The translations under genes and the position numbers were made by a program. 64,000 nucleotides of DNA from Halobacterium salinarum DSM 3754. GTDB taxonomy: Archaea; Halobacteriota; Halobacteria; Halobacteriales; Halobacteriaceae. Below are positions 1 to 9,475 of the stretch, one piece after another; position 1 is the first letter of the stretch, and every line of letters begins with the position of its first letter. The notes below the pieces were generated by a model. It had not been told where the DNA came from. It was given only the letters and a program-made list of their open reading frames with translations, and ran no database searches. Location: NCBI RefSeq assembly GCF_008124605.1, contig NZ_VRYN01000003.1, positions 62,001-126,000 of the forward strand, read 5' to 3'.

Positions 1-1125
1 GGCGTCGTGCCAGGCGTCGTTGTACTCCTCGAGGCTCTCCGTGGCCGCCAGCCGCCCGGCAAGCAGGCCCGTCCGGTGGGCGACGTGGTCGCCGCCCTCG
101 TGGAACGCCGAGGTCGCGCCCATCGCGCCGCCGGTGACGGCGATGCCCGCCTCGACCGGTGATTCGATGGGTTGCGTCGACGAGATCGGGTAGGTTTCCG
201 TGCCGCCGGCTTTGCCGTGGTCGTCGACGATCGGGAACGCCGTGTCGATGTCGTACTCGTCGCCGTACACCTCGGTGAGGAAGCGGTGGATGTACTCGCT
301 GCCGGACGGGATCTTGTCGTCGTCCGCGCGCAGCAGCCGCCAGTCGTCGGGGTCGAAGTCGGCGATGTCCAGGCCGATGGGCATCGTCAGTCCGACCCGG
401 GCGACGTTGCCCTGGTTCGGGAACACCCAGGGGTAGGCGGTCTCGCCGGGCATCCATCCCCACCAGAACTTCAGGGAGGCGTCGTCGAAGACGTCGTCCG
501 GGAACTGGCGGTACTCCTGGTACGCGATGTGGTTGGCGTCCGGCGGGCTGAGCACCGTGCTGGCCTGCGTGTCCGCGGGCAACAGGGGGTCGAGGACGCG
601 CATGGTGATCTGACGCTGGGGGCCGTCGGCGAGCACGAGATACTCGGTGGTGACCGTCTCCCCACCACCGAGGTGGAGGGTGTGCTCGTGGCCGTCACCG
701 TCGATGTGTGAGTCCACCGTCTTCACCGTGGTGCCGGCCTCGTAGCGCGCGCCGGCGGCCTCGGCGCGATCCCGGAGCCAGTCGTCGAAGCGGGCGCGAT
801 GGAAGGTGAACCCGAAGGCGTCGTAGTCGTTGTCGATGCCGGTCCGGTCGACGGTCACGCGCTCGGTGGGTCCGATGAACTCGGCGTCGGCCAGGTCGTG
901 TTCGATCACGTCGTCGGGGATGTCCGCGACATCGAGGCCGGCGACGTCCAGCCAGTAATCCAGGAAGCCGGCTGCGTCCGTCGAGTCGGGGCCGAGGCGG
1001 TCGCGGTCACTTCGGGGCACGCCCTTCTCGTAGACGACGGCGTCAGCGCCTTCGTCGGCGGCCGCGTACGCAGCGGTCGACCCCGCTGGCCCACCACCAA
1101 CCACGGCGACATCCACGTCAGTCAT
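1..1125 (-). CDS. FAD-dependent geranylgeranyl reductase-like oxidoreductase (3' end outside window)
   Basis: The protein starts MTDVDVAVVGGGPAGSTAA, with the FAD-binding GxGxxG motif at residues 8-13, and reads without a stop for 375 codons to the window edge, so the C-terminus is missing. The overall form is that of the geranylgeranyl reductase family, which saturates isoprenoid chains of archaeal lipids or quinones. A segment near the visible end (GGAMGATSAFHEGGDHVA) fits the conserved loop over the FAD in these enzymes. The ATG at 1125 is supported by a TATA-like box 28 bases upstream. The exact substrate cannot be told from sequence; other flavin monooxygenases share this fold. Confidence 0.75.
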   Translation of the reverse strand, partial: MTDVDVAVVGGGPAGSTAAYAAADEGADAVVYEKGVPRSDRDRLGPDSTDAAGFLDYWLDVAGLDVADIPDDVIEHDLADAEFIGPTERVTVDRTGIDNDYDAFGFTFHRARFDDWLRDRAEAAGARYEAGTTVKTVDSHIDGDGHEHTLHLGGGETVTTEYLVLADGPQRQITMRVLDPLLPADTQASTVLSPPDANHIAYQEYRQFPDDVFDDASLKFWWGWMPGETAYPWVFPNQGNVARVGLTMPIGLDIADFDPDDWRLLRADDDKIPSGSEYIHRFLTEVYGDEYDIDTAFPIVDDHGKAGGTETYPISSTQPIESPVEAGIAVTGGAMGATSAFHEGGDHVAHRTGLLAGRLAATESLEEYNDAWHDA

Positions 1126-1150
1126 GTCTCTATGGTCACCGCGCCGCTGT

Positions 1151-1159
1151 TATAGTACT
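1151..1159 (-). promoter_or_regulatory. TATA-like box for the FAD reductase gene
   Basis: On the minus strand the box reads AGTACTATA. It is centred about 29 bases before the ATG at 1125, the spacing expected for a leaderless haloarchaeal transcript. Confidence 0.5.
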
Positions 1160-1230
1160 TCGAGTTTCGGGCTCGTGTGCGGGCGTTCACCACAACACAC
1201 TGTGTGAGCGGGCGTGAGAAACACCCGAAC

Positions 1231-1239
1231 AAATATAGC
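1231..1239 (+). promoter_or_regulatory. TATA-like box for the small membrane protein gene at 1262
   Basis: AAATATAGC is centred 27 bases before the ATG at 1262. This spacing argues for that start over the in-frame upstream one at 1214, which would lie before the promoter. Confidence 0.5.
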
Positions 1240-1261
1240 CAGTCGAACACGACAGCGAGAC

Positions 1262-1468
1262 ATGGACGTGGTGGGAGTGGGCTACGAATGCATCCGGGCG
1301 TACGTCTACGGGCTGGTGACGGCGACCACGGGCGGGGCCGTGTGGGTGGGCGCGCCCGACGTGACTGCGTCCCCGCGGATCGCGTCGGCGTGGTTCGCGG
1401 TTGCCGGCTTCGGGATGCTCGTGGTCGCGATGCTGACGCTCACGCATTTCGCGAACCGGGCGCTGTGA
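1262..1468 (+). CDS. Small membrane protein, function unknown
   Basis: A 68-residue protein with two hydrophobic segments: about residues 14-32 (YVYGLVTATTGGAVWVGA) and 38-60 (ASAWFAVAGFGMLVVAMLTL). It is predicted to be a two-helix membrane protein. The TATA-like box at 1231-1239 supports this start. It stands alone, divergent from the FAD reductase and convergent with the aldolase gene. No family is recognised. Confidence 0.6.
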   Translation: MDVVGVGYECIRAYVYGLVTATTGGAVWVGAPDVTASPRIASAWFAVAGFGMLVVAMLTLTHFANRAL

Positions 1469-1483
1469 GCCGCGGACGGTGGC

Positions 1484-2119
1484 TCAGTCGCCGCCCTGCC
1501 CGTAGGACTGGAACCGGCGCTCGACGGCGGCCAGTTGGTCGTCGGTGAGCGTGTCCGGGTCGCCGTGGCGGCGCGCCCGCAGATACACCTTGCACAGCTC
1601 CTCGACGTGGATGGTGTTCTCGACGGCGTCGGCCAGATCGTCGCCGACGACGACGAGGCCGTGGTGGGCGAGGATGCAGGCGTCGCTGTCCGCGTCGGCC
1701 ATCTCCGTGACGACGAGTTCGGCCAGATCGTCGGAGCCGTAGGGCGCGTACTCCGCGACCGGGACGCGCCGCCCGACCGCCGTGATCATGTAGTGGATCG
1801 GGGGGAGTTCGTCGCCCAGCACCGCCAGTGTGGACGCCCACGGCGAGTGCGTGTGCACGATCGCGCCCGCGTCAAGGCGCTGGTAGATGCCCGTGTGCAT
1901 CGGGACCTCGCTGGTGGGCGTCATCTCGCCGGCGACCACGTCACCGTCGAGGGTGACCACGGGCACGTCGCTGGCGTCGAAGCCGTCGTAGGGGACGCCG
2001 GTCGGCGTCGCGGCGAACCGGTCGCCGTCGCGAACGCTCAGGTTCCCGGTGCGGCCGGGCGTGAGGTCACTCAGTGCCGGTGCGTAGTCCACCACGTCGA
2101 CGCGTTCACGGGCGAGCAT
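1484..2119 (-). CDS. Class II (zinc) aldolase, fuculose-phosphate aldolase family
   Basis: A 211-residue cytosolic protein of the FucA/AraD/MtnB family. The expected catalytic set is visible: Glu71 in TSEVPMH, zinc ligands His89 and His91 in VHTHSPW, and His152 in LAHHG. Such enzymes split sugar 1-phosphates into dihydroxyacetone phosphate and an aldehyde, or dehydrate methylthioribulose phosphate. It starts two bases after the stop of the HAD hydrolase gene, so the two are probably one transcript. The MTA/SAH-type deaminase gene 2 kb upstream suggests a role in nucleoside or methylthio/deoxy-sugar salvage, but this is inference. The real substrate is not readable from sequence. Confidence 0.85.
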   Translation of the reverse strand: MLARERVDVVDYAPALSDLTPGRTGNLSVRDGDRFAATPTGVPYDGFDASDVPVVTLDGDVVAGEMTPTSEVPMHTGIYQRLDAGAIVHTHSPWASTLAVLGDELPPIHYMITAVGRRVPVAEYAPYGSDDLAELVVTEMADADSDACILAHHGLVVVGDDLADAVENTIHVEELCKVYLRARRHGDPDTLTDDQLAAVERRFQSYGQGGD

Positions 2120-2121
2120 GG

Positions 2122-2820
2122 TTACAGTACCACGTCCGTTACGTCCCGGAACGATTCAATCCTGTGGTCGGGCGATTCGCGGCCGGTCAGCCCCGTGCGG
2201 TCGTTGTTGCACAGCACGCTCGTCAGCCCGACGCCGTTCGCGCCCACGACGTCCGACGCCACCGAGTCGCCGACCATCACTGCGTCCGCGGGTGCGACAC
2301 CGAGGCGTGCCAGCGGCACGGTGAACATCACGCTCGCGGGTTTCTCGCGACCGACTTCCTGGCTGGTGAGCACGCAGTCGACGCGGTCGGCCAGCCCCGT
2401 GGCCGCGAGCTTCCGCAGCTGCACGCGCGTCGTCAGGTTCGTCACCACAGCCACGTCCAGGCCGGCGTCACGGAGGCGGTCTAGTGTCTCCCGAACGCCG
2501 TCGAAAAGCGACAGCGCGTCGATGTAGGCGTCCCAGTAGGCGTCGGCCAGCGCCAGCGCGTCGGCCGCGTTGGGGGTGCCCGCCTGCAGTTCGATCGCGC
2601 GCTTGAAGTAGAGGCCGCGGTCGTGGGCGCTTGCGGTTTCGGAAACCTCGCGTTTGACCGCGGCGCGCGCCCGGGAGTACAGCGATTCGAACGCCGCCCG
2701 CGAGACGTCGTAGCCGCGGTCGGTGGCTGTCTCCCAGGCCGCCTGTTGGCCCGCCTCGTTGCACGGCTGGTAGGGGTAGAGGGTGTTGTCGAGGTCGACG
2801 AACACCGCCTCGTGGCTCAT
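2122..2820 (-). CDS. HAD-superfamily hydrolase (phosphatase-like)
   Basis: A 232-residue protein with all four HAD motifs: nucleophile DLDNT (Asp9, Asp11), a TNLTT segment for motif II, a Lys in GREKPAS for motif III, and GDSVASD for motif IV. A helical cap lies between motifs I and II, as in the pyrimidine nucleotidase/phosphoglycolate phosphatase type. The ATG at 2820 gives a start 8 residues before the nucleophile, which is normal; the longer reading frame has no family support. It is the first gene of a pair with the class II aldolase two bases downstream. Substrate unknown. Confidence 0.85.
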   Translation of the reverse strand: MSHEAVFVDLDNTLYPYQPCNEAGQQAAWETATDRGYDVSRAAFESLYSRARAAVKREVSETASAHDRGLYFKRAIELQAGTPNAADALALADAYWDAYIDALSLFDGVRETLDRLRDAGLDVAVVTNLTTRVQLRKLAATGLADRVDCVLTSQEVGREKPASVMFTVPLARLGVAPADAVMVGDSVASDVVGANGVGLTSVLCNNDRTGLTGRESPDHRIESFRDVTDVVL

Positions 2821-2863
2821 GCCCCGGGCTGTGAGGGCAGCGGGGTTAACTCCTCGGGTTGGG

Positions 2864-4114
2864 TTACGGGAACAGCCCGCGGAACTCGTGGGCGTCCGCG
2901 CTGCGCTCCAAGGCGATGGTGTAGGCGGCGGTGCGCAGCGTCGGGATGTTGCGGTCCTCGTAGGCCACCAGCATCTCGTCGAAGGCACCCGTGAGCCGCT
3001 GTCGGAGGTCGCGGTTGACCTCCTCGACGTCCCAGGAGTACTGCTGGCTGTTCTGCACCCATTCGAGGTACGAGACGATGACGCCGCCGGCGTTCGCGAG
3101 GATGTCCGGGACGACGGGGACGCCGCGGTCGCTGAGGACTTGGGCGGCGTCGAAGGTCGTCGGGCCGTTGGCGGCTTCCACGATCACGTCGGCCGCGAGG
3201 CGTTCGGCCACGTCGACGGTGATGACGTCCTCGATCGCGGCGGGGATCAGGGCGTCGACGTCCAGCGTGAGGAGGTCGTCGTTGGAGATGGGTTCGGCGT
3301 CGTACCCCTCCAGGCGGCCGCCGTTGGCGTCAGCGTACGCCTGCACGTCGGCGATGTCGAGCCCGGTTGGGTCGTGGATCGCGCCGGTCACGTCCGAGAC
3401 GGCGACGATGTTCGCGCCGCGCTCGGAGAGCAGATCGGCCGTGACGCTGCCGACGTTTCCGAAGCCCTGGATCGCCACGTCGGCGTCCTGGATGTCGGTG
3501 TCGAAGTATTCGAAGGTCTCCTCGGTGATGATGGAGACGCCGCGGCCGGTGGCCTCCACGCGGCCGTCGGTGCCGCCGATCTCCGGGGGTTTGCCGGTGA
3601 CGACTTCCGGAACCGCGTACCCCTGGTAGACGGAGTAGGTGTCCATGACCCACGCCATCGTGCGGGGGTCGGTGTTCATGTCGGGCGCGGGGATGTCCGT
3701 CTCCGGGCCGATCATCCGGCGGATGCCCTCGGTGTAGCGGCGGGTGAGCTGCTCGATCTCGTTGTCCGAGAGCTCCTTGGGGTTGCAGACGATGCCCCCC
3801 TTCGCGCCGCCGAACGGCAGGTCGACGAGCGCGGTCTTCCAGGTCATCCAGCCGGCCAGCGCGGACACCTCTTCCTCGGAGACGGTCGGGTGGTAGCGGA
3901 TGCCGCCCTTGTAGGGGCCGCGTGCGCTGTCGAACTGGCAGCGGTAGGCGTCGAACACTTCCACGCTGCCGTCGTCCATGCGCACCGGGAGACTGACGGA
4001 CAGCGTTCGCTCGGGGGACTTCAGTCGCTCGTAGATGCCGTCGTCGATGTCAACGTACTCGCGCGCCTGCTCCATCTGCGCGAGCATATTCTCCAGCGGA
4101 CCACTCTCGGTCAT
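2864..4114 (-). CDS. gdh: Glutamate dehydrogenase
   Basis: A 416-residue hexameric-type glutamate dehydrogenase that interconverts glutamate and 2-oxoglutarate plus ammonia. The catalytic lysine is Lys105 in PFGGAKGG and the substrate-binding RGPYKGG segment lies at 65-71. The Rossmann GFGNVGS motif for NAD(P) begins at residue 217. The length matches the archaeal family. The reading frame continues far upstream of 4114, but that part is low-complexity antisense of the deaminase, so the family start MTESGPLENML is used. It lies near the histidine-degradation genes, whose end product is glutamate. Cofactor preference is not clear from sequence. Confidence 0.95.
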   Translation of the reverse strand: MTESGPLENMLAQMEQAREYVDIDDGIYERLKSPERTLSVSLPVRMDDGSVEVFDAYRCQFDSARGPYKGGIRYHPTVSEEEVSALAGWMTWKTALVDLPFGGAKGGIVCNPKELSDNEIEQLTRRYTEGIRRMIGPETDIPAPDMNTDPRTMAWVMDTYSVYQGYAVPEVVTGKPPEIGGTDGRVEATGRGVSIITEETFEYFDTDIQDADVAIQGFGNVGSVTADLLSERGANIVAVSDVTGAIHDPTGLDIADVQAYADANGGRLEGYDAEPISNDDLLTLDVDALIPAAIEDVITVDVAERLAADVIVEAANGPTTFDAAQVLSDRGVPVVPDILANAGGVIVSYLEWVQNSQQYSWDVEEVNRDLRQRLTGAFDEMLVAYEDRNIPTLRTAAYTIALERSADAHEFRGLFP

Positions 4115-4218
4115 GTCCCCGCAAAATCTGTCGTGGTTGAAGTACGTCTCGGCTTGGAACGGGTGTGGCACGGGCAGCCATACCGCAACGCTGCGTGTCG
4201 GCCCGGGCGGCCGGCGGG

Positions 4219-5514
4219 TCAGAGTTCGGCGGCGAACTCGCGGGCGCGCTCCCGGATCGCGGGGGCGTCCATCCGGACGTGGGCGCCGTCCCGGTAGAGC
4301 ACGTCGCCAGCAACCATCGTGAGCGTCACGTCGTCGCCGTGGGCGGCGTACACCAGATGGGAGTACGGGTCGTGGATCGGCGTCGAGCGCGCGGCGTCGG
4401 TGCTGAGGCCCACGAGGTCCGCCGTCCATCCCTCCGCGATCCGCCCCACGTTCTCGAAGCCCGCGGCCTTCGCGCCGTTGCGCGTCGCCATCTCGAAGAC
4501 GCTGCGGGCGGGCAGCGCGGTCGGATCGAGGGCGTCGACTTTCCCCAGGAGGCTGGCCTGGCGCATCTCCGCGAACCCGTCGAGGGTGTTGTTGCACGGC
4601 GGGCCGTCGGTACCGAGCGCGACGTTGATCCCGCGCTCGCGGTAGTCCGCGACGGGCGCGACGCCCGAGGCCAGTTTCATGTTCGAGGACGGACAGTGCG
4701 TGACGTGCGTGCCCGTCTCCGCGAGCAGCGCGCGCTCGCTGTCGTCGGTCCACACGCAGTGTGCAAGCACCACGTCCTCGCCGGTCAACCCGACGTCGTC
4801 CAGCCAGTGGATGTTGCGCTTGCCGGTCTCGGCTTCGACGGTCTCGATCTCGCCCTGGTTTTCGCTTGCGTGCGTGTGGATGCGAACGCCGTACTCGTCC
4901 GCGAGCGCGCGGCAGCCACGCAGACACGCTTCCGTACACGAGACCGCAAACCGCGGGGTGATCGCGTACTGGATGCGCCCGTCACAAGCGCCGTCCCACT
5001 CGCGGATGAGCGCCTCCGTCTCGGCGAGCGCCGCGTCGGTGTCCTCCTGGAGGCCGTCCGGGGAGTCCTTGTCCATGAGCACCTTCCCGAGGCGCGCGCG
5101 CACGCCGCTGTCGGCGGCCGCCCCGAACGCCTCGCCGGCGTGATCGACCGAGAGGTGATCGACGACGCCGGTGGTGCCGGATTCGACGAACTCCAGGTAC
5201 GCCAGGTCGGCCGCCGCCCGCATTTCGGCGGCGTCCAGCCCCGCCTCCATCGGGAGCACGTGGTCGAACAGCCAGTCCAGCAGCTCCTGGTCGTCAGCGA
5301 TCCCGCGGCCGAGGCTCTGCACCGAATGCACGTGGGCACCCACCAGCCCGGGCGCGAGCACGTCCACGTCGATCCGCTCGTGGTCGGGGTAGGCGTCCGC
5401 CAGCGCGGCGCGGTCGCCGACCGCCGTGATCCGGTCGTCAACAACCACCACGGCTCCGTCCTGGAGCACGCGGTCCGCGTCCTGCACTACGGTGTCGGCG
5501 GTCAGTAGCGTCAT
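4219..5514 (-). CDS. Amidohydrolase, MTA/SAH (adenosine-type) deaminase family
   Basis: A 431-residue metal-dependent deaminase of the amidohydrolase superfamily. The metal-site residues are visible: His61 and His63 (AHVHS), His213 and His215 (IHTHASEN), His252 (LAHCVW) and Asp303 (GTDGPPCNN). The HxHASEN and GTD-NN pattern is typical of the ATZ/TRZ branch with 5-methylthioadenosine, S-adenosylhomocysteine or 5'-deoxyadenosine deaminases. It probably removes the amino group from such an adenosine derivative to give the inosine form. Upstream of the ATG at 5514 the frame lacks family sequence. Guanine or cytosine deaminase activity is less likely. Confidence 0.8.
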   Translation of the reverse strand: MTLLTADTVVQDADRVLQDGAVVVVDDRITAVGDRAALADAYPDHERIDVDVLAPGLVGAHVHSVQSLGRGIADDQELLDWLFDHVLPMEAGLDAAEMRAAADLAYLEFVESGTTGVVDHLSVDHAGEAFGAAADSGVRARLGKVLMDKDSPDGLQEDTDAALAETEALIREWDGACDGRIQYAITPRFAVSCTEACLRGCRALADEYGVRIHTHASENQGEIETVEAETGKRNIHWLDDVGLTGEDVVLAHCVWTDDSERALLAETGTHVTHCPSSNMKLASGVAPVADYRERGINVALGTDGPPCNNTLDGFAEMRQASLLGKVDALDPTALPARSVFEMATRNGAKAAGFENVGRIAEGWTADLVGLSTDAARSTPIHDPYSHLVYAAHGDDVTLTMVAGDVLYRDGAHVRMDAPAIRERAREFAAEL

Positions 5515-5579
5515 TCCCTCACAGCGTACGCCGCCGCGCACGCTAAGGCGTTGTGATTCGGGTGGTGGTCGCGGCCGCG

Positions 5580-6020
5580 TCAGTCCCGGCGTGCCGCCCG
5601 CGTCGTCGCCACCATCCAGCCACCCAGGTACCCCCCGGCGGTGAACGCCGCGGCGACGAGCAGCGCCGCGCCCGCGGCGACCGCCCGGGGTGCGGTGCGC
5701 ACCAGCCGGCCAGGGATCGGCGCGGTCGCGAGCACGTAGTGGAGTTGGTGGAACACGCCCACGGTGTCGCCGTACAGCACCGTCCACCAGAACGCCACGC
5801 CGACACCGACACCGGCGCTGGCGCCCGCCGCAGTCGCGGTCCGCAGGGGGTGGTGTGTACCGAGCGCGGCCGCGACGTAGCCGCCGATGAGGCCGGTGGT
5901 GCTCACGCGGAACGCCACCACCACCGCGCCCGGGTGGTGGGGGCTGAGCTGGCCGAACGTTCCGAGAATGGCGGCCTGCGCGAGCACGCCGCCGAGAACC
6001 ACGCCAGCGAATCGACGCAC
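5580..6020 (-). CDS. Hypothetical membrane protein
   Basis: A 146-residue protein if the GTG at 6020 (MRRFAGVVLGGVLAQAA) is the start. Upstream codons in the same frame are Pro/Ser/Arg-rich noise. There are about four hydrophobic segments: near residues 5-22, 33-50, 58-80 and 110-135. Gly and Ala dominate. No family is recognised. It lies between the deaminase and the Bat-like regulator on the same strand, 53 bases after the regulator, so may be cotranscribed with it. Confidence 0.6.
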   Translation of the reverse strand: MRRFAGVVLGGVLAQAAILGTFGQLSPHHPGAVVVAFRVSTTGLIGGYVAAALGTHHPLRTATAAGASAGVGVGVAFWWTVLYGDTVGVFHQLHYVLATAPIPGRLVRTAPRAVAAGAALLVAAAFTAGGYLGGWMVATTRAARRD

Positions 6021-6072
6021 ACACCGGGCTGGGTGTGCGGGCCGCAGAAGTGTTGTGGTATCGGGCCCGCCG

Positions 6073-6705
6073 TTAGTCGCGGACGGCGGCCCGCGCGAGC
6101 TTCCCCTCGGCGCGCCGCAGGTGTTCTTCGAGCGTGGACCGCGCGATGTCGAACCGGTCGGCGAGGGCGGCGGTGGTGGTTTCGCGGGGTCGCTCGTAGT
6201 AGCCGGCGTCGACGGCAGCACGGAGCACGGCGGCCTGGCGGGCTGTCAGATCGGCCGCCTGGGTGCCTGGGGCCGCGCTAGCGGGCGCGCTCACCTCGCG
6301 TTTGTCCGCAACCGTGATCTCGTAGTCCGCGCGCAGGGCGTGGTACACGTCGGTGAGCGCCGCCGGCGAAAGCGCGAGCACCTGGAGGTGTTTCTGGCCG
6401 TCATCGTAGGTCAGCGGTGGCACGAGCAGGCAGCCGTGGGCGGCGAGCGTGTCCTCAACGCCATCGGCGGTCGCCGCGCGCAGGCACGCCTCGGTCACAG
6501 CAACCGTGGTGTCGCCTTCGGTGACGCGATCGCGGATGCCGACGCGGGCGTCGACGGCGGCGAGCACGCGCGCCACACCGCCGCCGCTGATCTCCAGGAG
6601 GTCGCAGTGGTCGTTGCACCACAACTGCATGCGCGCGTCGGTGTTTGCGGTGGCGGCGGCGTACGCGCTCCCGGACCCGGCGAGCCGGAGCGTCGCTTGC
6701 TGCAT
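6073..6705 (-). CDS. Bat-type HTH (HTH_10) transcription regulator, candidate hut regulator
   Basis: A 210-residue protein whose last 55 residues (LTARQAAVLRAAVDAGYYERP then LADRFDIARSTLEEHLRRAE) form the HTH_10 domain of Bat/bacterioopsin-activator-like regulators. The N-terminal 140 residues fit the sensory half of that family. It is divergent from hutU with only 83 bases between the two starts, so control of histidine degradation is a reasonable inference, not shown. The ATG at 6705 is fixed by a TATA-like box centred 27 bases upstream. Confidence 0.8.
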   Translation of the reverse strand: MQQATLRLAGSGSAYAAATANTDARMQLWCNDHCDLLEISGGGVARVLAAVDARVGIRDRVTEGDTTVAVTEACLRAATADGVEDTLAAHGCLLVPPLTYDDGQKHLQVLALSPAALTDVYHALRADYEITVADKREVSAPASAAPGTQAADLTARQAAVLRAAVDAGYYERPRETTTAALADRFDIARSTLEEHLRRAEGKLARAAVRD

Positions 6706-6726
6706 ACGCCCAGCCCACAGCGACCA

Positions 6727-6736
6727 CCCATAAACG
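6727..6736 (-). promoter_or_regulatory. TATA-like box of the divergent regulator
   Basis: Minus strand CGTTTATGGG is centred 27 bases before the regulator start at 6705. The box lies in the 83-base region shared with hutU, so binding here could affect both directions. No equally clear box is seen for hutU at its -27 position (about 6762). Confidence 0.5.
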
Positions 6737-6788
6737 ACCCGTCTAGTGGCGGGTGTAGCGTCATGATCACGCGCGCCGAGTGTGCTGT

Positions 6789-8555
6789 ATGGACACACCA
6801 AGCGCGGCGGCGGAGACGAGCGAGCCGTCCGCCGAGTGGCAGGCCTATCGGGGCGCGCCGACCGGCACCGACATCGAGTGCGAGGGCTGGCGACAGGAAG
6901 CCGCGTTGCGCATGCTGAACAACAACCTCGACCCCGAGGTGGCAGAGGACCCCGAGAACCTCGTTGTCTACGGCGGCACCGGACGGGCCGCCCGGTCGTG
7001 GGACGCCTACGACGCCATCCTCGACGAACTCCGAACGCTTGCGGACGCCGAGACGCTGCTCGTGCAGTCCGGGAAACCGGTGGGGGTCTTCGAAACCCAC
7101 GAGCGCGCGCCCAGCGTGCTCATCGCGAACTCGAACCTGGTCGGCAACTGGGCCGACTGGGAGCAGTTCCACGAACTGGAGGCCGAGGGCAAGATCATGT
7201 ACGGCCAGATGACCGCGGGCTCGTGGGCGTACATCGGCACGCAGGGGATCATCCAGGGCACCTTCGAGACGCTGGCGGAGCTGGCCCGCGACCACTACCC
7301 CGACAACGACGGCCTCCGCGGGAAGATCGTCGCGACCGCCGGCCTCGGAGGGATGGGTGGCGCGCAGCCGCTGGCGGTCACGATGAACCACGGCGTCTGC
7401 ATCGCCGCCGAGGTCGACGAGGCCCGCATCGACCGCCGCATCGAGACCGGCTACTGCATGGAGAGAACCGACGACCTCGGCGAGGCCATCGAGCGCGCGA
7501 CAGCAGCCGCGGAGGCGGGCGACCCCTACAGCGTCGGCGTTCACGGCAACGCCGCGGACGTGCTGGAGGGGATGCTCGACCGCGACTTCGTGCCGGACGT
7601 GGTCACCGACCAGACGAGCGCGCACGACGAACTGGCGGGCTACTACCCGAGCGGGTACACCGTCGCGGACGCCGACGAGCTGCGGGAGGAGGACCCCGAC
7701 GCGTACCGCGAGGCGTCGATGGACACGATGGCGCGCCACGTCGCCGCCGTCCTCGCGATGCAGGACGCGGGCGCGGTCGCCTTCGAGTACGGGAACAACA
7801 TCCGTGGGCAGGTCGCCGCCCACCGCGGTGACGTGACGACAACCGCGGGGGAGTCCCACGACCCGTTCGACTTCCCGGGGTTCGTGCCGGCGTACATCCG
7901 GCCGCTGTTCTGCCGCGGGAAGGGGCCGTTCCGGTGGGTGGCGCTGTCCGGGAACCCCGCTGACATCCACCGCACTGACCGGGCCGTCACGGAGCTGTTC
8001 CCGGAGAAAGACGACCTGCACCGGTGGATCGACCTCGCGCAGGAACACGTCCAGTTCCAGGGGTTGCCCAGTCGGGTGTGCTGGCTTGGCTACTGCGCCG
8101 CGGACGACGGCCTCACCGAGCGCGCCCGGTTCGCGGTTCGGATCAACGAGCTCGTCGATAGCGGCGAGATCGAGGCCCCGATCGTCGTCACCCGCGACCA
8201 CCTCGACGCCGGCAGCGTCGCCAGCCCCAACCGCGAAACCGAGGCCATGCGGGACGGCACGGACGCCGTCGCCGACTGGCCGATCCTGAACGCACTCCTC
8301 AACACGGCGGCGGGCGCCGACATCGTCAGCGTCCACAACGGCGGCGGTGTGGGGATCGGAAACTCACTGCACACCAACAACCACGTGGTGCTCGACGGCT
8401 CGGACGCCGCCGCCGAGACGGCGCGGCGGGTGTTCACCACCGACCCCGGGATGGGCGTGATCCGGCACGCCGACGCCGGCTACGCGGACGCGCTCGTGGA
8501 GGCGGACGCGTCCGGCGTCACCGTTCCGATGCGGGACGCGGAGCGTGAGCAGTGA
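6789..8555 (+). CDS. hutU: Urocanate hydratase
   Basis: A 588-residue NAD+-dependent urocanase that turns urocanate into imidazolone propionate, step two of histidine degradation. Hallmark segments are present: [11 protein letters not shown] near the start, [15 protein letters not shown], the dinucleotide-binding [12 protein letters not shown], and the active-site cysteine region [20 protein letters not shown] lies near the C-terminus. The length is slightly longer than in bacteria (about 555) because of an acidic N-terminal extension. Its TGA shares one base with the ATG of hutG, so it is the first gene of a translationally coupled hutU-G-I-H operon. Confidence 0.97.
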   Translation: MDTPSAAAETSEPSAEWQAYRGAPTGTDIECEGWRQEAALRMLNNNLDPEVAEDPENLVVYGGTGRAARSWDAYDAILDELRTLADAETLLVQSGKPVGVFETHERAPSVLIANSNLVGNWADWEQFHELEAEGKIMYGQMTAGSWAYIGTQGIIQGTFETLAELARDHYPDNDGLRGKIVATAGLGGMGGAQPLAVTMNHGVCIAAEVDEARIDRRIETGYCMERTDDLGEAIERATAAAEAGDPYSVGVHGNAADVLEGMLDRDFVPDVVTDQTSAHDELAGYYPSGYTVADADELREEDPDAYREASMDTMARHVAAVLAMQDAGAVAFEYGNNIRGQVAAHRGDVTTTAGESHDPFDFPGFVPAYIRPLFCRGKGPFRWVALSGNPADIHRTDRAVTELFPEKDDLHRWIDLAQEHVQFQGLPSRVCWLGYCAADDGLTERARFAVRINELVDSGEIEAPIVVTRDHLDAGSVASPNRETEAMRDGTDAVADWPILNALLNTAAGADIVSVHNGGGVGIGNSLHTNNHVVLDGSDAAAETARRVFTTDPGMGVIRHADAGYADALVEADASGVTVPMRDAEREQ

Positions 8556-9475
8556 TGTTCCAGGACGCGACCGACTGGGCGCCCACGAGCACCGATCCCC
8601 GGGACGAGCAGTTCGGGGGCGTCGTCGAGCCGGTCCCGACACCCAGTGACGCCGACGACTACGACGCCGTCCTCGTCGGCGAGCCGTACGACGGCGCGGT
8701 GATCGGCCGTCGGGGGGCGCGCGACGGGCCGTCCGCGATCCGGGAGTCGCTGGCGGGCGTGAAAACCCACCATTTCGACGCGGGGGCCGTCTCCGGGGTG
8801 GCGGACCTCGGTGACGTCGTGCTCCCCGACGGCGACGTGGCCGACACACAGGCGGCGGTCCGCGAAGCCGCCGCCGAGGTCCACGAAACGGCGGCGCTGC
8901 CGGTGTTCGTCGGCGGCGACAACTCCCTGTCGTACGCGAACGTCGCGCCCCTCGTCGCGGCGGACAACGGCGCGGTTGGTGTCGTGAGCGTCGACGCGCA
9001 CCTCGACTGCCGGGCGGTCGGTGACCGTGGCCCGACCAGCGGGACGCCGTACCGACAGCTGTTCGACGCCGGGCTGGACGCGCTCGCTGTCGTCGGCGGG
9101 CGCCACTTCGAAACCACCACCGTGTACGCCGAGTTCCTTCGCGAGCAGGGCGGCCGCATCGTCACGAGCGACGCCGTCGCCGCTGACCGCGACGGCAGCC
9201 TGGACGTCGCGCGCGAGGCCCTCGACGGCGTGGATCACGTCTACGTGAGCGTGGACATCGACGTGCTCGACGCCGCCTACCCGGGTGCGAGCGCGCCGAC
9301 ACCGGGCGGCATCCAGCCCCGGGAGCTGTTCGCGCTGGTGGAGGCGTTGGCCGCCAGCGACGACCGCATCCGCGGGTTCGAACTCGTCGAAACGGCACCC
9401 ACCCTCGACACCGGCGGGCGGACCGTCGACGCCGCCGCACGGACGATCGCGCATTTCCTCGCGGGGGCGCAATGA
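8555..9475 (+). CDS. hutG: Formimidoylglutamase (arginase/ureohydrolase family)
   Basis: A 306-residue ureohydrolase-fold enzyme that hydrolyses N-formimidoyl-glutamate to glutamate and formamide, the last step of histidine breakdown. Manganese-site motifs are DAHLD (Asp147, His149, Asp151) and DIDVLD (Asp234, Asp236). The first ligand motif reads GGDN, with Asn123 where arginases have GGDH. The PTPGG loop at 249-252 is conserved. The gene overlaps hutU by one base and hutI by four. The operon context makes formimidoylglutamase much more likely than agmatinase or arginase. Confidence 0.93.
   Translation: MFQDATDWAPTSTDPRDEQFGGVVEPVPTPSDADDYDAVLVGEPYDGAVIGRRGARDGPSAIRESLAGVKTHHFDAGAVSGVADLGDVVLPDGDVADTQAAVREAAAEVHETAALPVFVGGDNSLSYANVAPLVAADNGAVGVVSVDAHLDCRAVGDRGPTSGTPYRQLFDAGLDALAVVGGRHFETTTVYAEFLREQGGRIVTSDAVAADRDGSLDVAREALDGVDHVYVSVDIDVLDAAYPGASAPTPGGIQPRELFALVEALAASDDRIRGFELVETAPTLDTGGRTVDAAARTIAHFLAGAQ

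Noticed and set aside
4219-6024. A 601-codon version of the deaminase.
   Set aside because: The added N-terminus is out-of-frame sequence from the membrane protein gene at 5580-6020; family length fits the start at 5514.
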